From Clostridiales bacterium DTU070 (GTDB lineage: Bacteria > Bacillota > Clostridia > DSM-8532), in the NCBI GenBank assembly GCA_001513105.1, contig LFSH01000045.1, forward strand, positions 1 to 45,451: DNA of 45,451 nucleotides, given 5' to 3'. Below, one piece after another: positions 1 to 7,268 of the stretch. Within the stretch, counting starts at the first letter, position 1; every line of letters starts with the position of its first letter. The translations under genes and the position numbers were made by a program. The notes under the pieces were generated by a model, which was given only the letters and a program-made list of their open reading frames with translations, was not told the DNA's origin and did no database searches.

Positions 1-987
1 GTTCAGATCCTTCGGAGCAAAGTCCTTTTCAATAAAGGAAAAATACGCCGCGGACGCAATCATCGCCGCATTATCGGTGCATAATGCAAGGGGCGGGTAA
101 AGAAGCTTTATGCCTGTGTCTGAACAGGTCTTTTCAAAACTTTCACGCAGAAAAGTATTCGCAGCAACACCGCCGGCAAGGCAGATAACTTTGGATTTTT
201 CCTTTACCGCTGCCTCGACGGTGTTGTCAACAAGTACGTCAACCGCAGCTTTCTGGAATGAGGCACAAATATCTGCAACTGGTATTTCTTCATTCTTTTG
301 CCGGAAATGATTGACTGTATTGATAACCGCAGTCTTCAGCCCGCTGAAGCTGAAATCATAGGGCGAATCCTTGAATTTCACCCTCGGAAAATGAAAGGCA
401 TTGGGATCTCCCTCCGCCGCTTTCCTTTCAACCCTTGGTCCCCCGGGATATCCCAGGCCCAGGACCCTTGCTATTTTGTCAAAAGCCTCTCCGGCAGCAT
501 CGTCCCTGGTACGGCCAAGAACAACGGTCTTCCTGTAATCGGCGACATTTACAACATGGCTGTGCCCGCCCGATGCAACGAGACAGGTAAAGGGCGGCTC
601 GAGATCGGTATGGGCGATGTAATTTGCGCAAATATGCCCGTCTATATGGTTCACACCTATTAAAGGTTTCCCAAGGGCAAGGGCAAATCCCTTCGCAGCT
701 GAAAGACCTACAAGAAGGGCTCCCACCAGTCCCGGTCCGTAGGTTACGGCAATTGCATCAACATCTTTGAGCTCAATGCCTGCATCCTTGCATGCCTTGT
801 CAACGACAGGAATTATGGATTCCACGTGCTTCCTTGAAGCAATCTCGGGCACGACGCCTCCGTATTCCGCGTGCAGTTTTACCTGTGTTGCAATAATATT
901 CGACAAAACCTTTCTTCCGTTTACAACAACGGCAGCCGATGTTTCATCACAGCTTGACTCTATTCCCAGAATTACTGTATCTTTCAC
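1..987 (-). CDS. tsaD: tRNA N6-adenosine threonylcarbamoyltransferase TsaD, 3' end cut by window
   Basis: TsaD transfers the threonylcarbamoyl group to A37 of ANN-decoding tRNAs, working with TsaB and TsaE in the cytoplasm. The start is GTG at 987, with GGAGG six bases upstream, and the protein opens with [17 protein letters not shown], the usual TsaD N-terminus. Metal ligands are visible as the SRKHVES segment and HIDGH (a variant of the common HMEGH). The nucleotide-binding SGGHSHVV, the [19 protein letters not shown] stretch, SFSGLKTAV and [11 protein letters not shown] are all present. About 329 residues lie in the window against roughly 335-345 for the family, so only the last few residues are missing. 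It is separated from upstream uppP by a terminator, so it is probably transcribed from its own promoter in the 988-1090 gap. Assignment is secure. Confidence 0.96.
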   Translation of the reverse strand, partial: MKDTVILGIESSCDETSAAVVVNGRKVLSNIIATQVKLHAEYGGVVPEIASRKHVESIIPVVDKACKDAGIELKDVDAIAVTYGPGLVGALLVGLSAAKGFALALGKPLIGVNHIDGHICANYIAHTDLEPPFTCLVASGGHSHVVNVADYRKTVVLGRTRDDAAGEAFDKIARVLGLGYPGGPRVERKAAEGDPNAFHFPRVKFKDSPYDFSFSGLKTAVINTVNHFRQKNEEIPVADICASFQKAAVDVLVDNTVEAAVKEKSKVICLAGGVAANTFLRESFEKTCSDTGIKLLYPPLALCTDNAAMIASAAYFSFIEKDFAPKDLN

Positions 988-1093
988 AAGAACCTCCGGT
1001 TAATTCAACGCATAAAACTATAAGGCACGGTATTATGCCTTACAGTGTAAATTCTATGTTAAAAACACCATTTATTCAAGGGGGACGTCTGAA

Positions 1094-1122
1094 CAAAAAA
1101 AAAGAGCAATTATAGCTCTTCA
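1094..1122 (-). terminator. Rho-independent terminator after uppP
   Basis: Read on the minus strand, GAAGAGC and GCTCTT pair around a TATAATT loop and are followed directly by a run of T (1095-1103 on plus is poly-A). It lies about 115 bases past the uppP stop and ahead of tsaD. The rest of the 988-1235 gap shows nothing else I can name. Confidence 0.8.
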
Positions 1123-1235
1123 AAAAAACAGGAGAAATGCTAATGTTCGATACAATTTTAGCAAATAACTGTAAATTAGAATATAGGCCCATAGGCGGTG
1201 AATATAGGACTTTAGTCCTATTCGCCCGGATTATC

Positions 1236-2030
1236 CTAAAAGAAAACATGGAAGAACAACTGATCCAATAAGACCAATGCTCCTATAATCCACAGGTACC
1301 AGGAAAAATACTTCAGTTTCTGCTTTTGAACAAGGCTTATCATGAATTTCACCGCAATAAAGCCTGTTACTGCCGCAAAAATCATTCCAAGGGCAAAAGG
1401 AAGGGGCCCTATTGACGCAATCTGACTTGTTCCGGTTTTCAGCATTTTGTAAACATCAACAACAACGGCTCCAAGAATCGCGGGAATTGACAAAAGGAAT
1501 GAAAAATCGGCAGCGGTTTTCCGTTCAATGCCAAGAGCCAGGGCAGTGGAAATGGTCATGCCCGATCTTGAAACTGCAGGAAGCATTGCAACTGCCTGTG
1601 AGGTACCTATAAGCAGCGGATCTTTTATATTCATCTGTTCAAGTTTTTTAGTCTTTTCACCTGTGCTGTCGGCATACATCAATACCAGGCCGGTAAAAAT
1701 AAAGCCTGCACCAAGCGTAGCTCCTGTTTCAAAAAATGATTCAATAAGGTCATTGAGCAAAAGCCCGAAAACCGCAACGGGAATTGTGCCGATAACAATG
1801 TACAGCGGCAGTTTCGAAAACGGGTTCTTAAGCATCCCGAGTATCTTCTTTCTGTAAACCAACAGTACGGCAATCAGCGTAGCCAGATGCAAAGCAATAT
1901 CAAAGGTCAGTGCTCCTTCCTCGATATTGAAGATTTTCTGAAGAAGAACAAGATGGCCGGAACTGCTGACCGGCAGAAACTCTGTTAAACCCTGCACAAT
2001 CCCCAGGATGATGGCTCTTATTACAGACAT
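1236..2030 (-). CDS. uppP: Undecaprenyl-diphosphatase UppP/BacA
   Basis: This integral membrane enzyme dephosphorylates undecaprenyl pyrophosphate to recycle the lipid carrier for peptidoglycan and wall polymers; overexpression in other bacteria gives bacitracin resistance. The protein of 264 residues has about eight hydrophobic segments. Both family signatures are visible: GLTEFLPVSSSGHL near residue 15 and PAVSRSGMTIS in the middle, which contain the catalytic Glu, Ser and Arg residues known for the family. An in-frame TTG exists at 2048, but the ATG at 2030 has GAAAGGAAG seven bases upstream, so I use it. It follows the upstream DUF4015 gene by 42 bases and probably shares its transcript. 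A terminator lies downstream. Confidence 0.95.
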   Translation of the reverse strand: MSVIRAIILGIVQGLTEFLPVSSSGHLVLLQKIFNIEEGALTFDIALHLATLIAVLLVYRKKILGMLKNPFSKLPLYIVIGTIPVAVFGLLLNDLIESFFETGATLGAGFIFTGLVLMYADSTGEKTKKLEQMNIKDPLLIGTSQAVAMLPAVSRSGMTISTALALGIERKTAADFSFLLSIPAILGAVVVDVYKMLKTGTSQIASIGPLPFALGMIFAAVTGFIAVKFMISLVQKQKLKYFSWYLWIIGALVLLDQLFFHVFF

Positions 2031-2072
2031 GCAAATACTTCCTTTCAACTGATATTTTATTCAACCGTTAAC

Positions 2073-3446
2073 CTATTCTTCGGGAAGAAAGGCCTCTTCT
2101 ATATAAGTATTCGGAGCATTCCAGAATATCCATTCTTCGTATCCCGCATCATACACTGCCTGTATCTGCGCACGATACTCTTCAACCCCGTACTGTTTCC
2201 AGTAGCCTGACGGCAGATAATCCGCAGTAAAGCCCTGTATATAAGGCCTGACTTTCAGATTGTAGCCTTCAACGGCTTCAATCCTCCGCTTGCCCACGAG
2301 CAGTGTATTATAAACTACTTCATACGGATACAGGTCGGGATGAGTAAACTTGATACCGTTTATAACCTGCCCTTCACCATTGGCCATTGAGCCTTTCGGG
2401 GCGCTGTTGGCAAAGTGTGACGGGTAGATCATCGGTGAAATGTAGTCAAGGTTCCATCCGATGGACTCAAGAGTCTGGCCAATCTCTCCATAGTCCCTTG
2501 ACGAAATCAGCGGCATTCCGAAAACATCCGCAGACAGGATGATATCCTCGGGAACGTTTTCCCTTATGTACTTAAGAAATTCCTCGATATATTCATGCCG
2601 CTCCTTTCCCTCTTCAAGGTTTGAAAGCTCATACTCATACAGTGATGTTTCAGGAAAACGGACATAGTCGAACTGAATCTCGTCAAAACCATAGTATATC
2701 GCCTCCTGGACTATGGCAAGTATGTAATCCCAGCTGTCCCTGTTCGTGGCATCAAGCCAGTATACACCACTGCCATCACGGCTTTGATCAAAGAGTTTTC
2801 CGTTATGATGTATTGCCATATCAGGCCTGTATTTTGTTATCACACTGTCCTTGAATGTGACTACACGGCCTATTACCCTGATATTGTTGTCGTGGAGTTT
2901 TTTGATAATTTTGCGGATATCAATGTTATTGCTGCACGCCTTTGCTGCGATTACGTCATCAATCCCGGATTTGTATGTAATCATGCCCCAGTCGCTCTTA
3001 ATATCAATAACATAGGCATTTATCTCGGTCCTGTTCGCAAGATCTATGTAGTGATCAAGCCGGCTGCTGTCCTGGAAGGAACCAGGTTTAAGATACAGCG
3101 CTTTAACCGGCTGAAATTCAGGTCTGGGCATTGGCGTGACCTCCGGTCTCGGTGTCGGCGAAGGCTTCTTTGTCGGTGCGGCCTCCTGCGTTGGTGTTAC
3201 TGAAGGTATTTCGGTGAGTTCCGCAATTGGAGACAGAGCCTCGGTTGGTTTGTATACAGCAGTGGGTACGGAGATCGGCGTTATTGTCCCTATCGCTGTA
3301 TCAGGACCTGTATCATTGTCATCACCCGTTTTGGGCGGTGCAGCATTTTTCCATGCATACAGACCTAAGAGCAATAATGAAATCAAGACTGCTGCAGTCA
3401 ATAACACAATTGAAACCGGGTTTTTCTTTTGTTTTTCATTTTTCAT
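2073..3446 (-). CDS. Exported putative glycoside hydrolase, DUF4015 family (copy 1)
   Basis: 457 residues. A lysine-rich start and one membrane segment (about residues 9-30) anchor or export the protein; a Pro/Thr-rich linker (about 45-105) follows, then a catalytic-type domain of about 350 residues. The domain has motifs of the DUF4015 putative glycoside hydrolase family: NAYVIDIKSDWG, FDEIQFDYVRFPE (Asp/Glu rich, probable active-site strand), SADVFGMPL, YISPMIYPSHF and the C-terminal EEWIFWNAPNTY. The family is predicted to be a TIM barrel related to alpha-amylases, but its substrate is not known. The chosen ATG at 3446 has AGGGGG nine bases upstream; a TTG at 3470 has no ribosome binding site. 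It is a paralogue of the next gene upstream and lies ahead of uppP, which suggests but does not prove a cell-envelope role. Confidence 0.85.
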   Translation of the reverse strand: MKNEKQKKNPVSIVLLTAAVLISLLLLGLYAWKNAAPPKTGDDNDTGPDTAIGTITPISVPTAVYKPTEALSPIAELTEIPSVTPTQEAAPTKKPSPTPRPEVTPMPRPEFQPVKALYLKPGSFQDSSRLDHYIDLANRTEINAYVIDIKSDWGMITYKSGIDDVIAAKACSNNIDIRKIIKKLHDNNIRVIGRVVTFKDSVITKYRPDMAIHHNGKLFDQSRDGSGVYWLDATNRDSWDYILAIVQEAIYYGFDEIQFDYVRFPETSLYEYELSNLEEGKERHEYIEEFLKYIRENVPEDIILSADVFGMPLISSRDYGEIGQTLESIGWNLDYISPMIYPSHFANSAPKGSMANGEGQVINGIKFTHPDLYPYEVVYNTLLVGKRRIEAVEGYNLKVRPYIQGFTADYLPSGYWKQYGVEEYRAQIQAVYDAGYEEWIFWNAPNTYIEEAFLPEE

Positions 3447-3517
3447 CAGCGGGTTCCCCCTGTTATCCAAGAACTTGTGAATTACTGTTTTCTATATATA
3501 CGTATACATTATATATA

Positions 3518-4795
3518 TTACTCGGGCAGAAATGCATCCTCCACATAATTATTTCCTGAATTCCAGAATATCCATTCGGAATAGCCTGCATCATAAACAG
3601 CCTGGATCTGTTCCCTGTACTGCTCCGCCCCATAATTCATATAATAACCCTCAGGTATATATGTAGCGGTAAAACCCTGGAGGTACGGCCTTACCTTTAC
3701 ATCAACGCCTGCGTTTTCAAGCCTCTTCTTCGTAATAAGCAGGGTATTGTATATAACCTTGTAGGGTTCAAGATCGGGTTTTTCGAACAAAATACCGTTT
3801 ATATTCGTTCCGATGCCGTTTCCCGAATAGTGATTGCTGTTGTTGGCATAATGGGACGGGTAAATCATCGGCGAGATATAGTGTATCCGTTCGCTGATGG
3901 TCTCAAGGGTCTGCCCTATTCCTCCCACATCCCTGCTTTGCAGGCAAACACTCCCGAATATGTCGGCGGATATGGTCACATTCGGCATCTGCTCAATTGC
4001 AGCCTTTACAAAACCATCAATGTATTCGCTTTTCTCCTTTTCGAAATAACTCATGTCGTACTTGAAATTGGTTGTCTCGGGGAAACGGATATAGTCGAAC
4101 TGGATTTCATCAAAATCAAGCTCAACTGCTTCCTTCGAGATATCAATAATGTACTGCCATGCCTCTTCCTTTGTGGGATCAAGCCAGGCCAGGTGGGAAT
4201 TCCCGACTGGAGCCTTGAAAACCCCGCCGCTATTATTTTTAAGAGATATATCGGGCTCTTTCAGCGGCATGTAAGGATCGCTGAAACATACCACCCTGGC
4301 TATGGCCTTTATGTTGTTTTCATGAAGTTTACTGATGACCTCACGTACGTCGTATTTCCTCTCCCAGGCTTCGTGCTTCAGGGCGAGGGGAACCTGGGTC
4401 TCGTAGCATATTTTCCCGTAGTCATCCTTCACATCTATTACGTAAGCATTTATCTCGGTTCTGTTCGCCAAATCAATAAAGTACTGAAGCCTTGAAGGAT
4501 TACCCGCTGTGTTTGCAGTCAGATACAACCCTTTAACCTCAACTGAAGAATAGGGGGCCGGGGTTGGAGCAGGAGTGGGTGACGGAACGGAAGTTGCTGT
4601 TGGTTCCTGTGCGGGGGAAGGTGAAGCAGCCGGACTGTTTTCTGCAACAGCCATGGTTGGTGTGGGTGATGTATGTATATTGTTATCTGTACTGTTACGG
4701 TCCTTAATCAGCTCGCTTAAAAGCAAACCTATGCCGCATCCGGCAATAATAATTATAATTATACCGATTATCGGGTTAAATCGTCTTTCACTCAT
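3518..4795 (-). CDS. Exported putative glycoside hydrolase, DUF4015 family (copy 2)
   Basis: 425 residues with the same plan as its downstream neighbour: N-terminal membrane segment (about residues 8-28, very isoleucine-rich), a Pro/Thr/Ala linker (about 38-85), then the DUF4015 domain. Shared motifs include NAYVIDVKDDYG, FDEIQFDYIRFPE, SADIFGSV, YISPMIYPSHYAN, VRPYLQGFTATY and SEWIFWNSGNNY, so the two genes clearly arose by duplication. Linkers differ much more than the catalytic cores. ATG at 4795 has GAGGTG about six bases upstream. It is the first gene of the apparent copy 2 - copy 1 - uppP run; a promoter-like site with an inverted repeat is found at 4960-4993. Enzymatic activity and substrate are not established. 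Confidence 0.85.
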   Translation of the reverse strand: MSERRFNPIIGIIIIIIAGCGIGLLLSELIKDRNSTDNNIHTSPTPTMAVAENSPAASPSPAQEPTATSVPSPTPAPTPAPYSSVEVKGLYLTANTAGNPSRLQYFIDLANRTEINAYVIDVKDDYGKICYETQVPLALKHEAWERKYDVREVISKLHENNIKAIARVVCFSDPYMPLKEPDISLKNNSGGVFKAPVGNSHLAWLDPTKEEAWQYIIDISKEAVELDFDEIQFDYIRFPETTNFKYDMSYFEKEKSEYIDGFVKAAIEQMPNVTISADIFGSVCLQSRDVGGIGQTLETISERIHYISPMIYPSHYANNSNHYSGNGIGTNINGILFEKPDLEPYKVIYNTLLITKKRLENAGVDVKVRPYLQGFTATYIPEGYYMNYGAEQYREQIQAVYDAGYSEWIFWNSGNNYVEDAFLPE

Positions 4796-4828
4796 ACCGG
4801 CACCTCATGTTTTCTTGCTTTATTAATT

Positions 4829-4851
4829 CAGGTGGAGACTTCCTCCACCTG
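4829..4851. other. Perfect 9-bp hairpin between spoVAE and the DUF4015 gene
   Basis: CAGGTGGAG and CTCCACCTG pair around a five-base loop. No T-run follows on either strand, so it may be a weak terminator for the spoVA transcript or a leader hairpin of the DUF4015 transcript, whose start codon is about 35 bases away. Confidence 0.4.
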
Positions 4852-4959
4852 GAAAACTCAGTCTTTGAATGCCCGGCCCGCATACCGCGGCAGGCCTGCT
4901 TCTGTTTATTAATTCCATGTATGTCATTTACTCTCAGAATTATTTTTTACACTATATTG

Positions 4960-4993
4960 ATTATAATGAAAAGGTTTGGCATGTGCAACATGC
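4960..4993 (-). promoter_or_regulatory. Candidate SigA promoter with inverted-repeat operator over -35
   Basis: Minus strand: TATAAT (4960-4965) lies 17 bases from TTGCAC (4983-4988). The -35 sits inside a perfect inverted repeat, GCATGT-GCA-ACATGC (4979-4993). The arrangement would place transcription about 160 bases ahead of the DUF4015 copy 2 start and suggests a dimeric repressor site, but the -35 match is only moderate. Confidence 0.45.
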
Positions 4994-5016
4994 ACTTATT
5001 GACATTTTCCTCCGGT

Positions 5017-5379
5017 TTATGTCTTGTTTTTTGCCTTCGGCTTTGATACAACTGCCATAATGTATCCAAAGAACACCGCAGCTGCTATTCCTACGGCACC
5101 TGCCCTCACCCCGCCGCTGAATGCACCAATCAGTCCTTTTTTGTCAACGTCTTCAATGACGCCTTTTGCAAGAACATTTCCAAAACCTATGATTGGAACG
5201 CTTGCTCCGGCACCTCCCCATTCGACCAGGCGGGGATATATCCCCAGTGCTCCGAGTACAACGCCGGCTACAACGAAAATAACCATTATTCTTGCCGGTG
5301 TCAGTTTTGTCAGGTCAATCAGCAGCTGTCCTGCAACACAGATTAATCCACCAACAATAAAAGCCTTTAAGAATTCCAT
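5017..5379 (-). CDS. spoVAE: Stage V sporulation protein AE (SpoVAE/SpoVAEb)
   Basis: 120-residue membrane protein of the SpoVA channel, which moves calcium-dipicolinate into the forespore and releases it on germination. Hydrophobic segments occupy most of the chain, and the family pattern GALGIYPRLVEWGGAGASVPIIGFG (spoken in pieces: a Gly-rich loop with WGGAGA followed by PIIGFGN) is clear. It shares that loop with SpoVAC, to which it is related. ATG at 5379 has GAGGTGAAAGG just upstream; the gap to spoVAD is 13 bases. It is the last gene of the cluster. Confidence 0.95.
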   Translation of the reverse strand: MEFLKAFIVGGLICVAGQLLIDLTKLTPARIMVIFVVAGVVLGALGIYPRLVEWGGAGASVPIIGFGNVLAKGVIEDVDKKGLIGAFSGGVRAGAVGIAAAVFFGYIMAVVSKPKAKNKT

Positions 5380-5392
5380 CCTTTCACCTCTG

Positions 5393-6403
5393 TCAAATCA
5401 TTTCAATACCGACCGCATGGGCTATGGCAGGTATACTTTCGCCCTGCTGCACGGTTATCGGACTGTGCAGCGCACCCGTGGCCACAAAAAGAACCCTGTT
5501 CAGCTCACGTCTGGACAGTTTTTCAAGAATGTACCCTGCAAGAACAACCGCTGAACAGGCGCATCCGCTTCCGCCGCAGTCTGTTTTCTGCTTCTCGCGG
5601 TCGTATATCATAACCCCGCAGTCATCGTAGAAATCACTTATTGCTATGCCGTTCTCTTCAAGAAGCTTGAGACAAATATTCCTGCCGTGAATCCCCAGAT
5701 CCCCGGTTACTACCAGTTCATAATGGTTCAAGGGAAGATTTGCTTCCCTGAAATGGGCGGTTATTGTGTCGCAGGCTGCAGGTGCCATCGCCGAACCCAT
5801 ATCGTTTGAATCGGTGATTCCCATGTCAACAATCTTGCCCGTTGTAACATGAACAACTCTTGGTCCGTCGCCCGCCTTTCCAACCATTACTCCGCCCGCA
5901 CCCGTAACAGTCCACTGTGCCGTGGGCGGTCTCTGGTTTCCAAACTCCAGCGGAAACCTGAACTGCTTTTCAGCCGAGCAAAAGTGACTTGATGTTATGC
6001 ATACGCATCTCTCTGCAAAACCGCCTTCCACCATCAGGCTTCCCAATGTCAGGGATTCAGCCATTGTGGAGCACGCACCGTATAACCCGAAAAAAGGGAT
6101 TTCACTTTCCCTTATTCCAAAATTCGCAGCAACACACTGATTCAATAAATCACCAGCAAATACATACTGGATATCGTTAGCCGATACCCCGCCTTTCATC
6201 AGTGTTTTAGCCAGCGTCTCTCTGAGAAACCTGCTCTCAGCCTTTTCAAAGCTTTTTTCGCCGAAATATTCATCCTCTATTATTTCATCGAAGAATCTGC
6301 CCAGGGGGCCGTGACCTTCTTTAGCACCTACAATTGAAGCCCATGACTGTATCACAGGTTTTGTGTCCAGCCGTATTGTCTGCTTTCCCAGCCTCGTACC
6401 CAT
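5393..6403 (-). CDS. spoVAD: Stage V sporulation protein AD (SpoVAD)
   Basis: 336 residues with a thiolase-like fold; the characterised Bacillus SpoVAD binds dipicolinic acid and is needed for its uptake into the forespore. Typical landmarks are the opening MGTRLGKQTIRL, FGLYGACSTMAESL (position of the thiolase nucleophile loop), FRFPLEFGNQRPPTAQWTVTGAGG, HGRNICLKLLEE, YDDCGVMIYD and the Cys-rich GGSGCACSAVV. ATG at 6403 is preceded by GGAGGAGATT. Gap to upstream spoVAC is 38 bases. Expression would be expected from the forespore sigma factor SigG, but I could not identify a convincing SigG promoter upstream. Confidence 0.96.
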   Translation of the reverse strand: MGTRLGKQTIRLDTKPVIQSWASIVGAKEGHGPLGRFFDEIIEDEYFGEKSFEKAESRFLRETLAKTLMKGGVSANDIQYVFAGDLLNQCVAANFGIRESEIPFFGLYGACSTMAESLTLGSLMVEGGFAERCVCITSSHFCSAEKQFRFPLEFGNQRPPTAQWTVTGAGGVMVGKAGDGPRVVHVTTGKIVDMGITDSNDMGSAMAPAACDTITAHFREANLPLNHYELVVTGDLGIHGRNICLKLLEENGIAISDFYDDCGVMIYDREKQKTDCGGSGCACSAVVLAGYILEKLSRRELNRVLFVATGALHSPITVQQGESIPAIAHAVGIEMI

Positions 6404-6441
6404 AATCTCCTCCGTTTCGTGCGATGAATACCTGATATTTA

Positions 6442-6885
6442 TCAGGATACAAGATAGTAAACAATCCCCGCTATGATTGAGGAAAAAATCCCGTAAACAA
6501 GGACGGGTCCTGCAATCAGGAACATCCTTGCTCCTACTCCCATAACGTATCCTTCTTTTTTATATTCCATTGCAGGTGAAACAATTGAGTTTGCAAATCC
6601 TGTTACGGGTATTGCTGCTCCCGCGCCTCCTATTCTTCCGATATCATCATAAACGTTCAGTCCTGTCAGAAACGCTCCTATAAATATCATGAACAGCGTA
6701 GTCAGCGAACCGGCATCCTCTTTTGCCATGCCGGTATTCAGCAAGGCTCTCAGGATAAACTGGCCAATCGTACATATTATCCCGCCGACAAGGAAGGCCA
6801 TAACAAGGTTTTTCGCCTTCGGTGTTCCTGGAGCCTGCTGCTGCGACCATTTCCTGTATTCTTCCTTTGTTCTTTTCTGTTCCAT
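6442..6885 (-). CDS. spoVAC: Stage V sporulation protein AC (SpoVAC)
   Basis: 147 residues. SpoVAC is the membrane channel subunit of the SpoVA complex; the Bacillus protein behaves as a mechanosensitive channel. A hydrophilic N-terminus (about 30 residues) is followed by four hydrophobic segments, with the family motif IGRIGGAGAAIPVTGFAN. The open frame extends to ATG 6906, but the ATG at 6885 has AGGAGG eight bases upstream and gives the usual N-terminal length, so I use it. It lies 31 bases downstream of a 56-residue membrane protein gene. Confidence 0.95.
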   Translation of the reverse strand: MEQKRTKEEYRKWSQQQAPGTPKAKNLVMAFLVGGIICTIGQFILRALLNTGMAKEDAGSLTTLFMIFIGAFLTGLNVYDDIGRIGGAGAAIPVTGFANSIVSPAMEYKKEGYVMGVGARMFLIAGPVLVYGIFSSIIAGIVYYLVS

Positions 6886-6916
6886 TTCCCGTTCCTCCTG
6901 CTGCATTCATATGGAC

Positions 6917-7087
6917 TTATTCCTTTACCGTGTTTGCTTCAGCAAGAACAAATACCCCTTTTTGCGGTATTCGCTCCCTTGGTTTTACCGAATGGACAAG
7001 CAGCGCGACAGCTGCCGCCAGCAGTAGAACAGACAGGATTATAACAATCCATAAGTATCGGATTCGGTTTAAAATCCTTCCTATCAT
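6917..7087 (-). CDS. Small single-span membrane protein preceding spoVAC, function unknown
   Basis: 56 codons from ATG 7087 to TAA 6917, with GGGAGG eight bases before the start. The product starts MIGRILNRIRYLW, continues with one strongly hydrophobic stretch (about residues 13-32) and ends in a basic then polar tail (SVKPRERIPQKG). The positive N-terminus and single membrane helix suggest an inserted protein with the tail outside. It lies 31 bases before spoVAC and after the clpE terminator, so it is likely the first gene of the spoVA transcript. I do not recognise the family. The good ribosome binding site and position are the grounds for calling it. Confidence 0.7.
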   Translation of the reverse strand: MIGRILNRIRYLWIVIILSVLLLAAAVALLVHSVKPRERIPQKGVFVLAEANTVKE

Positions 7088-7187
7088 TGCAAAACCTCCC
7101 TGTCGCTTTTGTTCAGGAAACCATGTTTATTTTTTGATGCTTGATATGAAAATATTCCAATAAGCAATAAAAGAAAAATTTATGTAA

Positions 7188-7216
7188 ATAAAAAAAGATC
7201 CGGTCAATACCGGATC
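7188..7216 (-). terminator. Rho-independent terminator after clpE-type gene
   Basis: On the minus strand GATCCGG pairs with CCGGATC around TATTGA and is followed by seven T residues. It lies about 50 bases past the stop at 7269 and separates this gene from the spoVA cluster. Confidence 0.93.
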
Positions 7217-7268
7217 TCCGATTGTTTATAATTATAGTTTCCCAAAGGTTTCAGCCAAATTGCTCAGT

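Noticed and set aside
110-1003. Several plus-strand open frames opposite tsaD
   Set aside because: They are antisense to a clear tsaD frame, lack ribosome binding sites and have low-complexity composition.
3830-4495. 221-codon plus-strand open frame
   Set aside because: It lies wholly opposite the DUF4015 copy 2 gene, whose motifs are clear on the minus strand; no ribosome binding site or recognisable domain.
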